Of a stretch of 48,141 nt of DNA, positions 8,375 through 18,000 are shown in pieces. Each line of letters starts with the position of its first letter. The stretch's first letter is position 1. Source of the DNA: a virus. The notes under the pieces were generated by a model. The model had not been told where the DNA came from. It ran no database searches and saw only the letters and a program-made list of their open reading frames with translations. The position numbers were made by a program, and so were the translations under genes. The stretch spans positions 1 to 48,141 of the IMG/VR virus record IMGVR_UViG_3300021138_001874. One strand, 5' to 3'.

Positions 8375-8387
8375 ATATTTTCCTTAG

Positions 8388-9017
8388 TTACACTAGAACT
8401 TTATTAACAATGTCGGCACGAACGGGCAGACCTTTTAGGAATGAAGCCTCGGCTATCGACACATCGAGTGCGGTTAAGCGGCCAGCAGCTTGTGCTGTTA
8501 ACGCTTTCGCCATAAACTCTTCGGCAGATAAACCTTCAGGCTCACTTTTTGCCATTGTTTCAGCAGCAGGTTTTTCAGCTATTGAAACAACAGTTTTACG
8601 ACCACGACCTTCAGAGCCAAGCTTCGTAATTTCGGTTTTAAGTGCGCTAATTTGCTCACCTTGAGATTTAATAAGATCCAGCGCAGTACCCATAAACTTC
8701 TTCACAGATACTTCTTGACCATCAATTTTTGACATTAACGATTTAATAAATTCTGTGCCATCAACAGCATCAATCTCTTCGCCAGAATCTAATTTGAAAT
8801 TAAATGACTTGCCCATAGGCTCATCATCTTTGTCTTTGTCTTCATTTTCATTTTTATCGTCAGCAGGCTCATCATGATTTTCTTGGTCATTTAATTCAGC
8901 CGCTTCCGCGATTTTTTTATCATCCTCATCACCGCCGCCTTTATCTTCATTAGCAGGTTCAGATTTATGCATGGACTGGAGTTCTTCCAGTTCGCCCAAT
9001 AGTTTTTCAAAACTCAT
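8388..9017 (-). CDS. Capsid scaffold protein
   Basis: 209 aa, highly charged. Residues ~20-70 are an acidic Asp/Glu/Lys/Asn-rich disordered stretch (DEDDKKIAEAAELNDQ), residues ~75-130 contain FNFKLDSGEEIDAVDG and a predicted coiled coil (GEQISALKTEITKL), and the C-terminus is a short helix-rich region, the usual capsid-binding end of scaffolds. It lies between protease and capsid and overlaps the protease stop by four bases (ATGA type). Family not recognised by sequence; role assigned from composition and position. Confidence 0.7.
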   Translation of the reverse strand: MSFEKLLGELEELQSMHKSEPANEDKGGGDEDDKKIAEAAELNDQENHDEPADDKNENEDKDKDDEPMGKSFNFKLDSGEEIDAVDGTEFIKSLMSKIDGQEVSVKKFMGTALDLIKSQGEQISALKTEITKLGSEGRGRKTVVSIAEKPAAETMAKSEPEGLSAEEFMAKALTAQAAGRLTALDVSIAEASFLKGLPVRADIVNKVLV

Positions 9018-9910
9018 TGTTTCAAGCCTCTTTGTAAATCACTTAGAAAACGCTCAACAGAGGCAGCTGCTGTATCAGCGGGCATACCAAATTGTTTACG
9101 AGCGAAATTAACAAGTTCAGCAGGCTTGGCGCCACTGACTCTTTTTTTGCGGATTGCCTCCGCAAGATGGTCGCGAAAATCCCAGTAACTGAGTAAATTC
9201 GATTCCAAACTTTGTTTTCGCAATGCGCCGCCACCTGACAGCGCTGCGGAATCTGTTCCATAACCCGCTTCAATGGCCTTGATGAAGTCAAAGCCTTCAG
9301 CGCACAAAGATTTTGCTAATGCGCCAAAAGGAAGAGTAGATACGGTAGCTAGGTTGGCGTTAACCGGTGTTTTTGAGAAACCTATGTTTGACCACCTAAC
9401 TTTATTGATAACGGCACGCTTTGCTTTAGTTTCAGGATCAATAATCACCGACTTAGCAATGACTGAGCCGCCCACAGAGGGATACCAGCGAGCAGGAGGG
9501 TTAAGTTCGGTTAATGATGACCAGAAAGAATTTGCACGCTCGGCAGCTGATCCAGAACCTGAATAGATTTGCCCCTTAACAAAGGTCGCCCCGTCGCGTA
9601 CAGCCACATCAACAGGACGGCCAATTTCAAATAATTCATAATTAGGAATCCCGGCTTTTGCACCAATTTGAGTGAAATGATCTATATCAAGATTGCCAAA
9701 CTTTAGGTAATAAGCTGCCGATTCCTCAAGCGCTTTTGCAAGCACTACTTCATTCTGCTGATCTAACGACTCGTTAGAGGCTTCCAGATAAATAAAGCGA
9801 TCAACTCCCTCCGTAACAGGCGATGCTTTTAGCATTTGGGTAATGCTTAGATAAGACGGCACTGCATCTAGCAATCCACGATCTTCAGTTGATAAATAAT
9901 CTATTTTCAT
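9014..9910 (-). CDS. Prohead maturation protease
   Basis: 298 aa. Residues ~37-150 match the herpesvirus/HK97 prohead-protease fold: RFIYLEASNESLDQQNEVV, then NLDIDHFTQIG (candidate catalytic His78) and ARWYPSVGGSV (candidate Ser145). Known prohead proteases use such a His/Ser pair to cleave scaffold and capsid N-termini. Residues 214-236 repeat a segment of the capsid N-terminus (EAGYGTD, GALRKQSLE), suggesting a fused scaffold or a processing/targeting site. No Shine-Dalgarno precedes the ATG, which lies seven bases after the -10 part of motif F, so the mRNA may be leaderless. Confidence 0.8.
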   Translation of the reverse strand: MKIDYLSTEDRGLLDAVPSYLSITQMLKASPVTEGVDRFIYLEASNESLDQQNEVVLAKALEESAAYYLKFGNLDIDHFTQIGAKAGIPNYELFEIGRPVDVAVRDGATFVKGQIYSGSGSAAERANSFWSSLTELNPPARWYPSVGGSVIAKSVIIDPETKAKRAVINKVRWSNIGFSKTPVNANLATVSTLPFGALAKSLCAEGFDFIKAIEAGYGTDSAALSGGGALRKQSLESNLLSYWDFRDHLAEAIRKKRVSGAKPAELVNFARKQFGMPADTAAASVERFLSDLQRGLKQ

Positions 9911-9917
9911 AGCTATT

Positions 9918-9934
9918 ATTATTTTGTCACGACC
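9918..9934 (-). promoter_or_regulatory. Late-promoter motif F
   Basis: Minus strand GGTCGTGAC followed by AAAATAAT (-10-like AATAAT). It stands directly upstream of the protease-scaffold-capsid operon and head-to-head with a DUF1640 gene. Confidence 0.7.
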
Positions 9935-10011
9935 TAGACGAGCGGTAATTAATCTACAAATTTAGCGATCAAGTCAGGTACACTATTGGAAAATCATTTA
10001 GGAGATAAATC

Positions 10012-10374
10012 ATGTCGGCGCTATCTTTCGATACACACGAGTTTTTTAATGAACTGAAAGGCGCGGGCTTTAGCGAGCAACAAGCGGAGGTCATCACTAA
10101 ATTACAAAAAAATACAATAACGACCACGCTGGAACAAGCACGGCACGATTACCAATTGGATGATCTAGCGACTAAGCGCGATTTAAAAGAAATTGAAGCG
10201 ATCCTAAAGCGTGACCTGAAAGAGCTTGAGCTTCGCCTTGAATCACGCATCAAGGACACGGAACTTAAAATAGTTGAATCAAAAGCCGACTTAATACGCT
10301 GGGTAGTGGGTGTTGGCGTACTGCAAACAGCGCTTATAACAGCGTTACTCATTAAGTTAAGCGCAGCTATTTAA
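10012..10374 (+). CDS. DUF1640/CCDC90-like coiled-coil membrane protein
   Basis: 120 aa. N-terminal module SFDTHEFFNELKGAGFSEQQAE, a central coiled coil with DLATKRDLKEIEA and an additional KRDLKELELR repeat, and a C-terminal hydrophobic helix (GVGVLQTALITALLIKL). This order is typical of the bacterial relatives of DUF1640 (CCDC90/MCUR1-like), proteins of unknown bacterial function anchored by a C-terminal transmembrane helix. Good ribosome site TTAGGAGA. It is transcribed against the surrounding late genes, as expected for an accessory moron. Its N-terminal half is closest to the copy at 31858. Confidence 0.8.
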   Translation: MSALSFDTHEFFNELKGAGFSEQQAEVITKLQKNTITTTLEQARHDYQLDDLATKRDLKEIEAILKRDLKELELRLESRIKDTELKIVESKADLIRWVVGVGVLQTALITALLIKLSAAI

Positions 10375-10377
10375 TTG

Positions 10378-10611
10378 CTAATACCCCGCCACCAAATTTA
10401 ACAGCCTAGCCTTTTCAGCAAGCAAGCGCCTGTACTCATAAGCTGTTGCGCTATCATGGGCCACATGACCATAAGGCAATGATTGTAGTCTTACATCGAC
10501 CCTACTCAACTCATCTTCGGCATGACGCCTTAAATTATCGTCGTAATCTAATGACTTTTTCATCATAGAGTCGTTTTCGGCTAGTGAACTTCTTAGTTTT
10601 TCAATATCCAT
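10378..10611 (-). CDS. Small hypothetical coiled-coil protein
   Basis: 77 aa, charged and helical (MDIEKLRSSLAENDSMMKK, then LLAEKARLLNLVAGY), no motif recognised. It lies between two oppositely oriented accessory cassettes (DUF1640 and a toxin-antitoxin pair) and could be the downstream gene of the methyltransferase transcript. Ribosome binding site weak. Real gene likely from length and composition, function unknown. Confidence 0.5.
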   Translation of the reverse strand: MDIEKLRSSLAENDSMMKKSLDYDDNLRRHAEDELSRVDVRLQSLPYGHVAHDSATAYEYRRLLAEKARLLNLVAGY

Positions 10612-10668
10612 AGATTAACCCACTGTAAATTGATTGACTCTATACGGGATTCCCATACAATAAAGCCC

Positions 10669-10965
10669 ATGAGAACCGTTATCGAAACACCTACTTTTGA
10701 AAATCAAGCCAATAAAATCTGGTCTGAAAATGAGCGTATGGCATTTATTACTTGGATTTCTAATAACCCATTGTCGGGCGATGTGATACCAGGTGCAGAC
10801 GGTGCGCGTAAAGTACGATGGTCGATAGCAGGCAAAGGCAAGCGCGGCGGTGTTCGCGTTATTTATTTTAATTTGACCGAGCAAGGAACTATTATTTTGA
10901 TTACGCTTTATAAAAAAACGATCAAGGATAATATCCAAGCCAGCGATATTCAAAAGGCGGTGTAA
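10669..10965 (+). CDS. RelE/HigB-family toxin
   Basis: 98 aa from ATG 10669 (MRTVIETPTFENQANKIWS). Contains the family pattern GADGARKVRWSIAGKGKRGG, then VRVIYF and ITLYKK, matching RelE/HigB-like mRNA interferases in which conserved Arg/Lys and Tyr contact ribosomal mRNA. It is followed one base after its stop by an HTH antitoxin, the toxin-first order of HigBA/NadS-like pairs. The pair is oriented against the late genes. I preferred this ATG over one 39 bases upstream because the family starts here. Confidence 0.8.
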   Translation: MRTVIETPTFENQANKIWSENERMAFITWISNNPLSGDVIPGADGARKVRWSIAGKGKRGGVRVIYFNLTEQGTIILITLYKKTIKDNIQASDIQKAV

Positions 10966-10966
10966 T

Positions 10967-11275
10967 GTGGACATAGAAAAAATAGCACAAGCAATAGAAG
11001 CTGATGCAGGCATGGCCTTAGATGACCTTAGACAAGGGCTTGCTGAAATGCAAGCGGGTCTAGGGCGAATCACTACGCCAGAGCAAATCTTAGTAAGAGC
11101 CGCTAGAGACAAAACAGGCTTATCGCAACAAGCCTTTTCAGAGCGTATTAAAACCCCTGTTGCAACTTTACGCGACTGGGAGCAAGGACGGTTTACACCG
11201 CCAGGCGGTGTGATTTGCCTATTAAAAATAATTTGCAACCATCCCGACTTAGTTAATGAGCTTGATGTGGCGTGA
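10967..11275 (+). CDS. HigA/NadS-like HTH antitoxin
   Basis: 102 aa from a GTG immediately after the toxin stop (coupled translation). N-terminal helix (MDIEKIAQAIEADAGMALDDL) would neutralise the toxin. Residues ~40-95 are a Cro/CI-type helix-turn-helix (DKTGLSQQAFSERIKTPVAT, LRDWEQGRFTPPGG) expected to bind and repress its own promoter. Gene ends five bases before the convergent methyltransferase gene. Confidence 0.8.
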   Translation: MDIEKIAQAIEADAGMALDDLRQGLAEMQAGLGRITTPEQILVRAARDKTGLSQQAFSERIKTPVATLRDWEQGRFTPPGGVICLLKIICNHPDLVNELDVA

Positions 11276-11279
11276 TCAA

Positions 11280-12026
11280 TCATGCCGCCTCTACCTCTTT
11301 AGCTTGAGCGCCTTCAATTCTGTTTTTTGCTATTTCAAAATAGCCAGCGTCAAGTTCAATGCCTATGAATCTGCGGCCTGTTAGCTGGGCTGCAACTTTC
11401 ACGCTACCCCCCCCCATAAAACAATCCAGCACCACATCATCTGCATTTGAATAGGAATTAATTAACCATTGGCATAAATCAATGGGCTTTTGTGTAGGGT
11501 GTAATGATTTATGGTTATTTTTGCTAAATTTTTGCACCGATCTAGGGTGACGGTCGCCAGTGTTAATCGTAGTATTTGACCGCACACTGTTTGTGTGCGC
11601 CATACGGTCAGCTTTATGCGTAACAGTATAGGCTTTACCCGCTACTTTCTGTGGGTTATACGTGGATTTTTTCAAGGCGCTAGTCATCACAATAATAAAT
11701 TCATGCACCATCATTGGCCGTAAATTTGCGTTTAAAAAACCAATAGCCCTTGTCTTTTCCCAGACAATTTCATAAGCTGTTTTAAAAACTTTATAGCCCT
11801 TAAGCTCAATCAGTAGGTTTAAATCACAAAACGAAACTAGAACGCCCGTATCTTTTAAAACCCGCTTACAGTCGATTAACCATTGTTTGTAGTCGATTCT
11901 AGGCGTTTTATCAAATGCCAGATTAGTAGAGTAATAAGGCGGATCAGTTACGATTAAATCCACACTACCATCCGCCATATTAGCCATTTCAACCAGACAA
12001 TCACCGTGTATTAACTGCATACTCAT
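11280..12026 (-). CDS. DNA adenine/cytosine-N4 methyltransferase with G9 tract
   Basis: 248 aa N6_N4-methyltransferase. Catalytic DPPY at residues 28-31 comes first, a target-recognition region in the middle, and the SAM-binding FMGGGS motif near residue 205 with FIGIELD downstream: the beta-class order. No restriction endonuclease partner is adjacent, so it may protect phage DNA from host restriction or act epigenetically. The codons for the Gly run contain nine consecutive G (11407-11415), a tract prone to slippage, and a shift would destroy the SAM site. Transcribed from motif E or by readthrough from the polyvalent gene. Confidence 0.85.
   Translation of the reverse strand: MSMQLIHGDCLVEMANMADGSVDLIVTDPPYYSTNLAFDKTPRIDYKQWLIDCKRVLKDTGVLVSFCDLNLLIELKGYKVFKTAYEIVWEKTRAIGFLNANLRPMMVHEFIIVMTSALKKSTYNPQKVAGKAYTVTHKADRMAHTNSVRSNTTINTGDRHPRSVQKFSKNNHKSLHPTQKPIDLCQWLINSYSNADDVVLDCFMGGGSVKVAAQLTGRRFIGIELDAGYFEIAKNRIEGAQAKEVEAA
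11407..11415 (-). repeat. G9 homopolymer inside methyltransferase gene
   Basis: Nine C on the plus strand (nine G in the coding strand) encode the Gly run of the SAM-binding motif. Tracts of this length are known to vary by slipped-strand mispairing. Confidence 0.8.
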
Positions 12027-12058
12027 ACCGTAAACCCCATAATATTATTTAATGGGAT

Positions 12059-12075
12059 AGTATTTAGTCACGACC
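12059..12075 (-). promoter_or_regulatory. Late-promoter motif E
   Basis: Minus strand GGTCGTGAC followed by TAAATACT (-10-like AATACT). Its first G is the last base of the stop codon of the polyvalent gene; it would drive the methyltransferase. Confidence 0.65.
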
Positions 12076-15000
12076 TAAAATAACTCACTTTGTGGCTTAG
12101 CTGCACCTATGCCTTGTTGCTTTAAATAATAGCCTAAGCCGCTGTCATCCATGGAATCAAGCGGTGTAGTCATTAAATTTCGTAGCGCGTACTTATTAGA
12201 GAGTCGGCTTTGTGCGCGTTTATCTGATTCATGGTCTGAAACCAGATCAATTAAATCAATGTTGTTCTTTTGACCAATTCGATTAATTCGACCTTGGCGC
12301 TGTGCGTGATTCATAGCAGTCTGAGGAATATCATATTGCGCAAGCCAACGACCAGATTGAAGGTTTGCGCCAGTAGCTCCTGCATCAGAGCAGACAATAA
12401 TATCGGCTTTGGCATCGCCCTTATCAGGATTGAAGGCCTGTATCTTTGCCGCCTTATCTTTTGCTGAATCCTTGCCGGAGATAGTCACGACTCGATGACC
12501 CTCTGCTTCTAAACGCTTTCTAATGCTCTCGACCGCCTCTAGTGAGTGAGCAAAGACCACGCCTTGCTGTCCTTTCTTACCATTAGCTATCTCAATCAAC
12601 TTATTAAGCTTTCCTGCAGCAGGATGATTATCTAGCACCTTGCGAATAGCTGATTGCTTCATGATACCGACTGAATCAGCGACCTTTTTTGCAACGGCTT
12701 CATGCTGGTCTTCTGGTACACCATCAAACATGGCGGGTGCAAAAGCTTGAGCCGTCTTTATATCGACTTGATTAGTCATTTTAGCAATGCGTAAGCTAGC
12801 GGCTTGCTGTTCTACGGTCTTCAGTGCCTCTTGTTGCGCCTCGGTTTGTGGCACCTTAATCTGTTGCTTGTTCACACTAATATCTGGCTTAACTTCCATG
12901 GCGTACAAATGCCTGGCTAATTCTCTTTGTAAACCTTGTTTAGCCGCTTGGGTATCGCCACCATAACGACGCATGAACGCATCGCGGTCGTTATAGCGAT
13001 CACCGTCCATCTTTTGTAGCGCACTAAACGCCTCAGAAGCATCATTTTTAACAGGATCAGCTGTTGCTGAAATATGGTAAGGCGTATTATCGGTTACCCC
13101 ACCAATCACATTAGACATGCGTGAGTTTTCTTTACCTTCACGATCTAACAGGTTATGCCCTTCATCAACCGCAGAGAAATCAAAGTTAATGCCGTGGTGA
13201 TCTAGCACATCCTTGGTATAGCTCGCCCTTTCCTTTTGCGTCATGCCGCCCATTTTGTCAGCAATTACATCAGTGCTTTCGCCGGTCTTTAGACTTGCCA
13301 TTTTTAGTAGATCATCACGAAAAGATTGATGTGTGACTACGGTAAAATGGTTATCTGGATCTTTATAAGAAGCAAGACGGCTTTCAAAGGAATCGCCAGG
13401 ATTGCAATGCCAGTTGTATTTACCAGCCTCTAAGAAGCGCAAGGCTTCAGCACCCATTTGTCCTTGCACGATACTTGGGCAGCAGATCACGCCTTTTTTT
13501 ATCTTGCCTTGTGAATGCAGGCTAGAAAATGCGCCCAGCATCATAGCTGATTTGCCTGAACCCACTCCGGCCCCAAGCATTACGCGCTTATTGGCTTCGA
13601 CTAGCTTGATGGCTCTTTGTCGCTTTACGCCATCAGGTCCGGACATCGACGGATTAAATAACTTGACTGGCTTATTAGGCTCAAAATTAGCACCGACTAC
13701 CCCCATCATTTTGTTGATCATGTTTTCAGCGGCGTGGCCTATGGTTTTGCGTTCATCCGCTTTTAAAGCTAGCGCCTCCTTATTGTCATCTTCTTCAGAC
13801 GAAAATAAAGACATCTGCGCTTGACCATAAGCCGCTTGCTTCTCTTTGGCTTGCTCTATCTTGTCGCCTACAGATCCAGACGAATATTTTCCTTGTACTC
13901 GCTCTCGTAAAGAATCAATAAGTGAACGCTCAGCCTTTAGCCGCTTTTCACGCTCAGTAGGATCAACAGCATCAAGATGATTAAGATTGTTTCTTACAAT
14001 AGTCTTGCCGATCTTTAACGCAGCATCAGGACGTTGTGTATTATAGTTTTGCGCAAAGCTCTCTGAGACTTTTGAGCGGATTAAATCTTGTATAGACTCA
14101 AAAGCCCTAACACTACCTCGCATTAAATGCGAGTATTTACCCCAATCTAAACCCGCATCAGCCGCAACTGCACTCGCTTCATCGTAGTCACTCTTCCATG
14201 CTTTCCAGGCTGGATTTTCCGAAACCTCGCCAAACAGATCCTCAGTAAATTTAATGGGCTCATTCTTTTGAAGATTGTCAGCTTTTTCACGCAACCCTGC
14301 TTGCTCTGGTGATTCTTTAGCAACATTTTTATAAAACCAATTGCGCAAGGCTGATCGATCTTGCGCTGTTAGCTCACCAATAGGCTTATAAGCAATCTTA
14401 CCGGCAGGCTCAGACGCTAATGCCCTATGCAGCGCATCTTGTGCAATCGCATCAGGCTCAAAGGTTTGTTTATTAAGCGTTGAACGCGTACCGCCCCATT
14501 TAGAAGCCACATAATCATCAGCGTATTGCTGAAATATGGGTTCTAAATGCTCGACTCGCATTAACTTACCATTAAAATTCTTAGTAGGGATAGCCTCATT
14601 AAGGGCTTTTCTGTATTCAGAAGCTCGATCAGCACCCACCGATAGCATAAAGGGCAAGGAATTTAGATCCGACAATATATCAGCTGGTCTATCCCCATCA
14701 GCCATGCGACCACCAATATACTCACGCACTGAATCTGCTAAATTAGAACCTTTAGCATCAAAAGGCTGCGATAGCTGCGGAGCAACTCCAGCTTTAAAAT
14801 TAAGACCCAAGTCAGGGCGCTTAGAGAAGCCTTGCGGCAGCCAATCATCCTCATCTTCATCACCACGCATAATAGATAGATTGCGATCTATACGCTGCAT
14901 ATTCTCTTTGTCGATAGGTTTAGCAAGCTTGTCCATGCCAGAAGCTTTAATGGTTGCAAAAGTATTTCCGGCCACCTTATCCAGATTAAAGTCGTCATTA

Positions 15001-18000
15001 TTTAAGCCCAAAGCCCATAGCTGTTGTACAGCTGATTCTGATGTAGACTTGCCCAAGGACACCTGAACAAAGTCACGCTTACCACCGCGCAGTGCCGCAG
15101 AAATAGCCGCATTTGCTTCCATTTCTCCTAGAGCTTGCCCCATGACTTTACGTGCTGTTGCTAAATGCTCTTTACGTTGATGATTCAGCCCAGAGGCATG
15201 AGCAAAGTCTTGCGAGTTTGCGGCCTGATCCATTTCAATCTTGTTAGCTATGTCCTGCAGCTCTTGAGCCTGTGCTAGGGCTTCGCTCTGTAACTCCGGA
15301 GCATGTGCCACATGATATTCCTCAACGCCGCTGGCAATATCATCAGTCTTATCTTTGTAATCAGAATGCAAACGCCTTGCAAGCACTTGAGCAGCGCCCG
15401 CAATTCCTAACACGTCGATAACTGATCTATCCATTAGAGAATCACCGCCTACTGCATGGGATAACGCATTAATAACATTATATGCGCCCGTAGAGACATG
15501 ACTTTCTATTGACTCCTCTCCACCTACTGCTTGCACACCTGCTAAAAAGGCCTTGGCCTTAGATGTACTTAAATCGTCATGTATCGCCTTAAGCGCGACC
15601 TTATCATCAGGCTCAGAGGTTGCTAACACATAGGCTTTAGGCTCTACAGTCGCTTTATTAACCTCCTTGTTTGCATCACGCGCAGCTTTTTCCATGGCCG
15701 CTAATTTCTTTTGCGCCTTGATCAGCTCAACAGCTTTTTTAGCATCAACTATTTTTGCATTTAAGTCAGGTTTTGGCAGCTTTGATAACTCGTCTTTAAT
15801 ATCTTGCGCTATCTGGCCTCTTTCAATTTGTGCATCCGTCTTGCCAGTCGTCTTGGTTTCGCTGACTTTTGAATCAAGACTATCTTGCGTCAGCCCAGCA
15901 TTTTCAGCGCGCTTTTTAAAATCTTGAGAAATACCCGACTTGTCAGTTAAACGAACCGGATCAAGATCATCAGCAGAAATTAAAGCCGCATTTTCATCAT
16001 GTAGCGGCATTACGCCCAGACCAGCAGCTGCCCGCGCATCAGCATTATCAACCAGCATTTTACGCTGTACATTGACAGCTTCCTTAGCCCTGGTCAATAA
16101 TTCCGCATGATGCTTAAGCTCTGCCTTTTTAGCGGCTTGCTCTGACAATCCGGATGTATTTAGCTCTGTTTCTTCATGCTTCCAACCCATAGCATCAGCA
16201 ACAGTTTTGATAAAATCTTTTTGCGACTTCTTTCGTTGAGCATTAATATTTTCTTTGGCCTGAGTCTTTGCATCATGTATGCCTAGCTCTTTATCACGCC
16301 TTATACGCTCTTTGTCGACTAATCGTTTATTGTGCGCACGCTCTGAATGCTCCTGTTTATAATCAGCTTCAGACTTAACACCGCGTAACTTAAGCATATT
16401 AAGTTTGCCACCTGCGCCGCCCACCACTCGGAACGTACCTGAATTATCCTTGGCAGGCTGCACCAATATTGGAACACCTTTAGAGCCTTCGCCGTTTGGA
16501 TGAACCGTTATCCATCTTGCGCCATCTGGTATAGCGCCATGATCAGACTTAAAGAACTCAACACCCCAATCCATTAAATGTGAAGCGATACCAAAATCAG
16601 TGACAAGAAATTTACCCAGCGATAGGCATTTAAATACGGCATGACCCTCATCAACGAAATCAGCAATGACATTAATGCCATGGTCAATACACCCTTCAAG
16701 AGCCGGTAAATCTTGAATAATCTCAACACGAGAAAAACCTTTCCCTAGCGTTACTTTAGAGTAGCCTAGTATTGAGCCGTCTGCGTTAATTATTGCTCGA
16801 AAAAAAGAAGCCTGACCTACCTCATGATGAATAATTAATGGGCTTTCTATTGTTGGCTTTAATGCGCCAATGAGTGATGAGCCATAGTCAGGATAATCTA
16901 GCGTTTCAGGGAGAAGTTCTATCAAATCACCCATGAACGACTTAACCATATTGCCTGGGAACTCGCCATCCCATGACTCACGAGTAAAGGGTACTTCACG
17001 CCAGATAAAGCCAGCCTTAGCAAGCCTTTCTGACAAAGTTACAGGCAAAGCTTTAATCATAGCTGGTTTTTTGTTGGTGGCTTTTACTTTATCAACAAAT
17101 TCGCCAACAGACATAGCTGTTATTTCGCCCAAAAAACGAGGATCATCATAATGATGCAAAAATGCTTGTCTTGCGTCATCCTCAGAATCAAAGCCGATCA
17201 TGCACTTATCTTCGTCGTATTCCGACCAGTCCCCCACCTTTCGCTGGTGAACAATGTAAACTATTGGCGCATTAAGATTAAAGCCCAAATATATATCAAC
17301 CTCATCACCATCAACCCCCGTTGAATTACTAACATAACCATAAGGGTAAATCATGCGAACTTCCCATAATTTGCCATTAGGATCTTGGCCGCTACGAACT
17401 GACCCGGCCTCATTCTCTATCTTGATAGTCAAACCATTCCACGAAATTGATCGTTTTTTATAATTGCCTGATTTTATTTGATATTCTGATGGCTCATATG
17501 GTGAACTGTACCTATCCATTGATATATCTGATTTAGTAAAGCTTGTATTTTTATAATTAATTCCGCTTTCAATCATCCACTTGATTAAATTGCTATCTTC
17601 AGGTAAATTGCATTTTGCAATCAGTTGAACCTTTTCGTGAGAAATGGGGAGCCACCTTGTTGATCGCTCTGATAATTCGGAACCGGACAAGAAGCTCGGA
17701 CTTAGCGCCCCGACGCTGATTGACTTTCTAATTTTTACGTTATATTTTCGATACTTGAATACTGCTTTAATGTAAGATTTTAGCTGATCCTCATTCATTA
17801 TATACGCTGACCTAACTACATATCCATTCGCCCCACCCTTGACAACAGGGTTAATAACTACACACTTGTCTAAAGCTCCGCGACGAACAAACATCACATA
17901 TCCATCTTTTGTAGCTGGCATAAATACATGCGGATGCTCCATAACCCACTGAACATGAGATCTCATAGAGGCTTCGTCAGGAAATTGATCAGAATGCTTT

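Noticed and set aside
8230-8664. 144-aa plus-strand frame opposite capsid and scaffold
   Set aside because: Antisense of the capsid and scaffold genes; no domain.
10615-11283. 222-aa minus-strand open frame across the RelE/HTH pair
   Set aside because: Antisense of a clear toxin-antitoxin pair; no domain and no ribosome site.
12484-12492. GTCACGACT inside the polyvalent gene
   Set aside because: It resembles the late motif but lacks the fixed A and T after the nonamer (it has C and G there) and lies inside a coding region, so it is likely chance.
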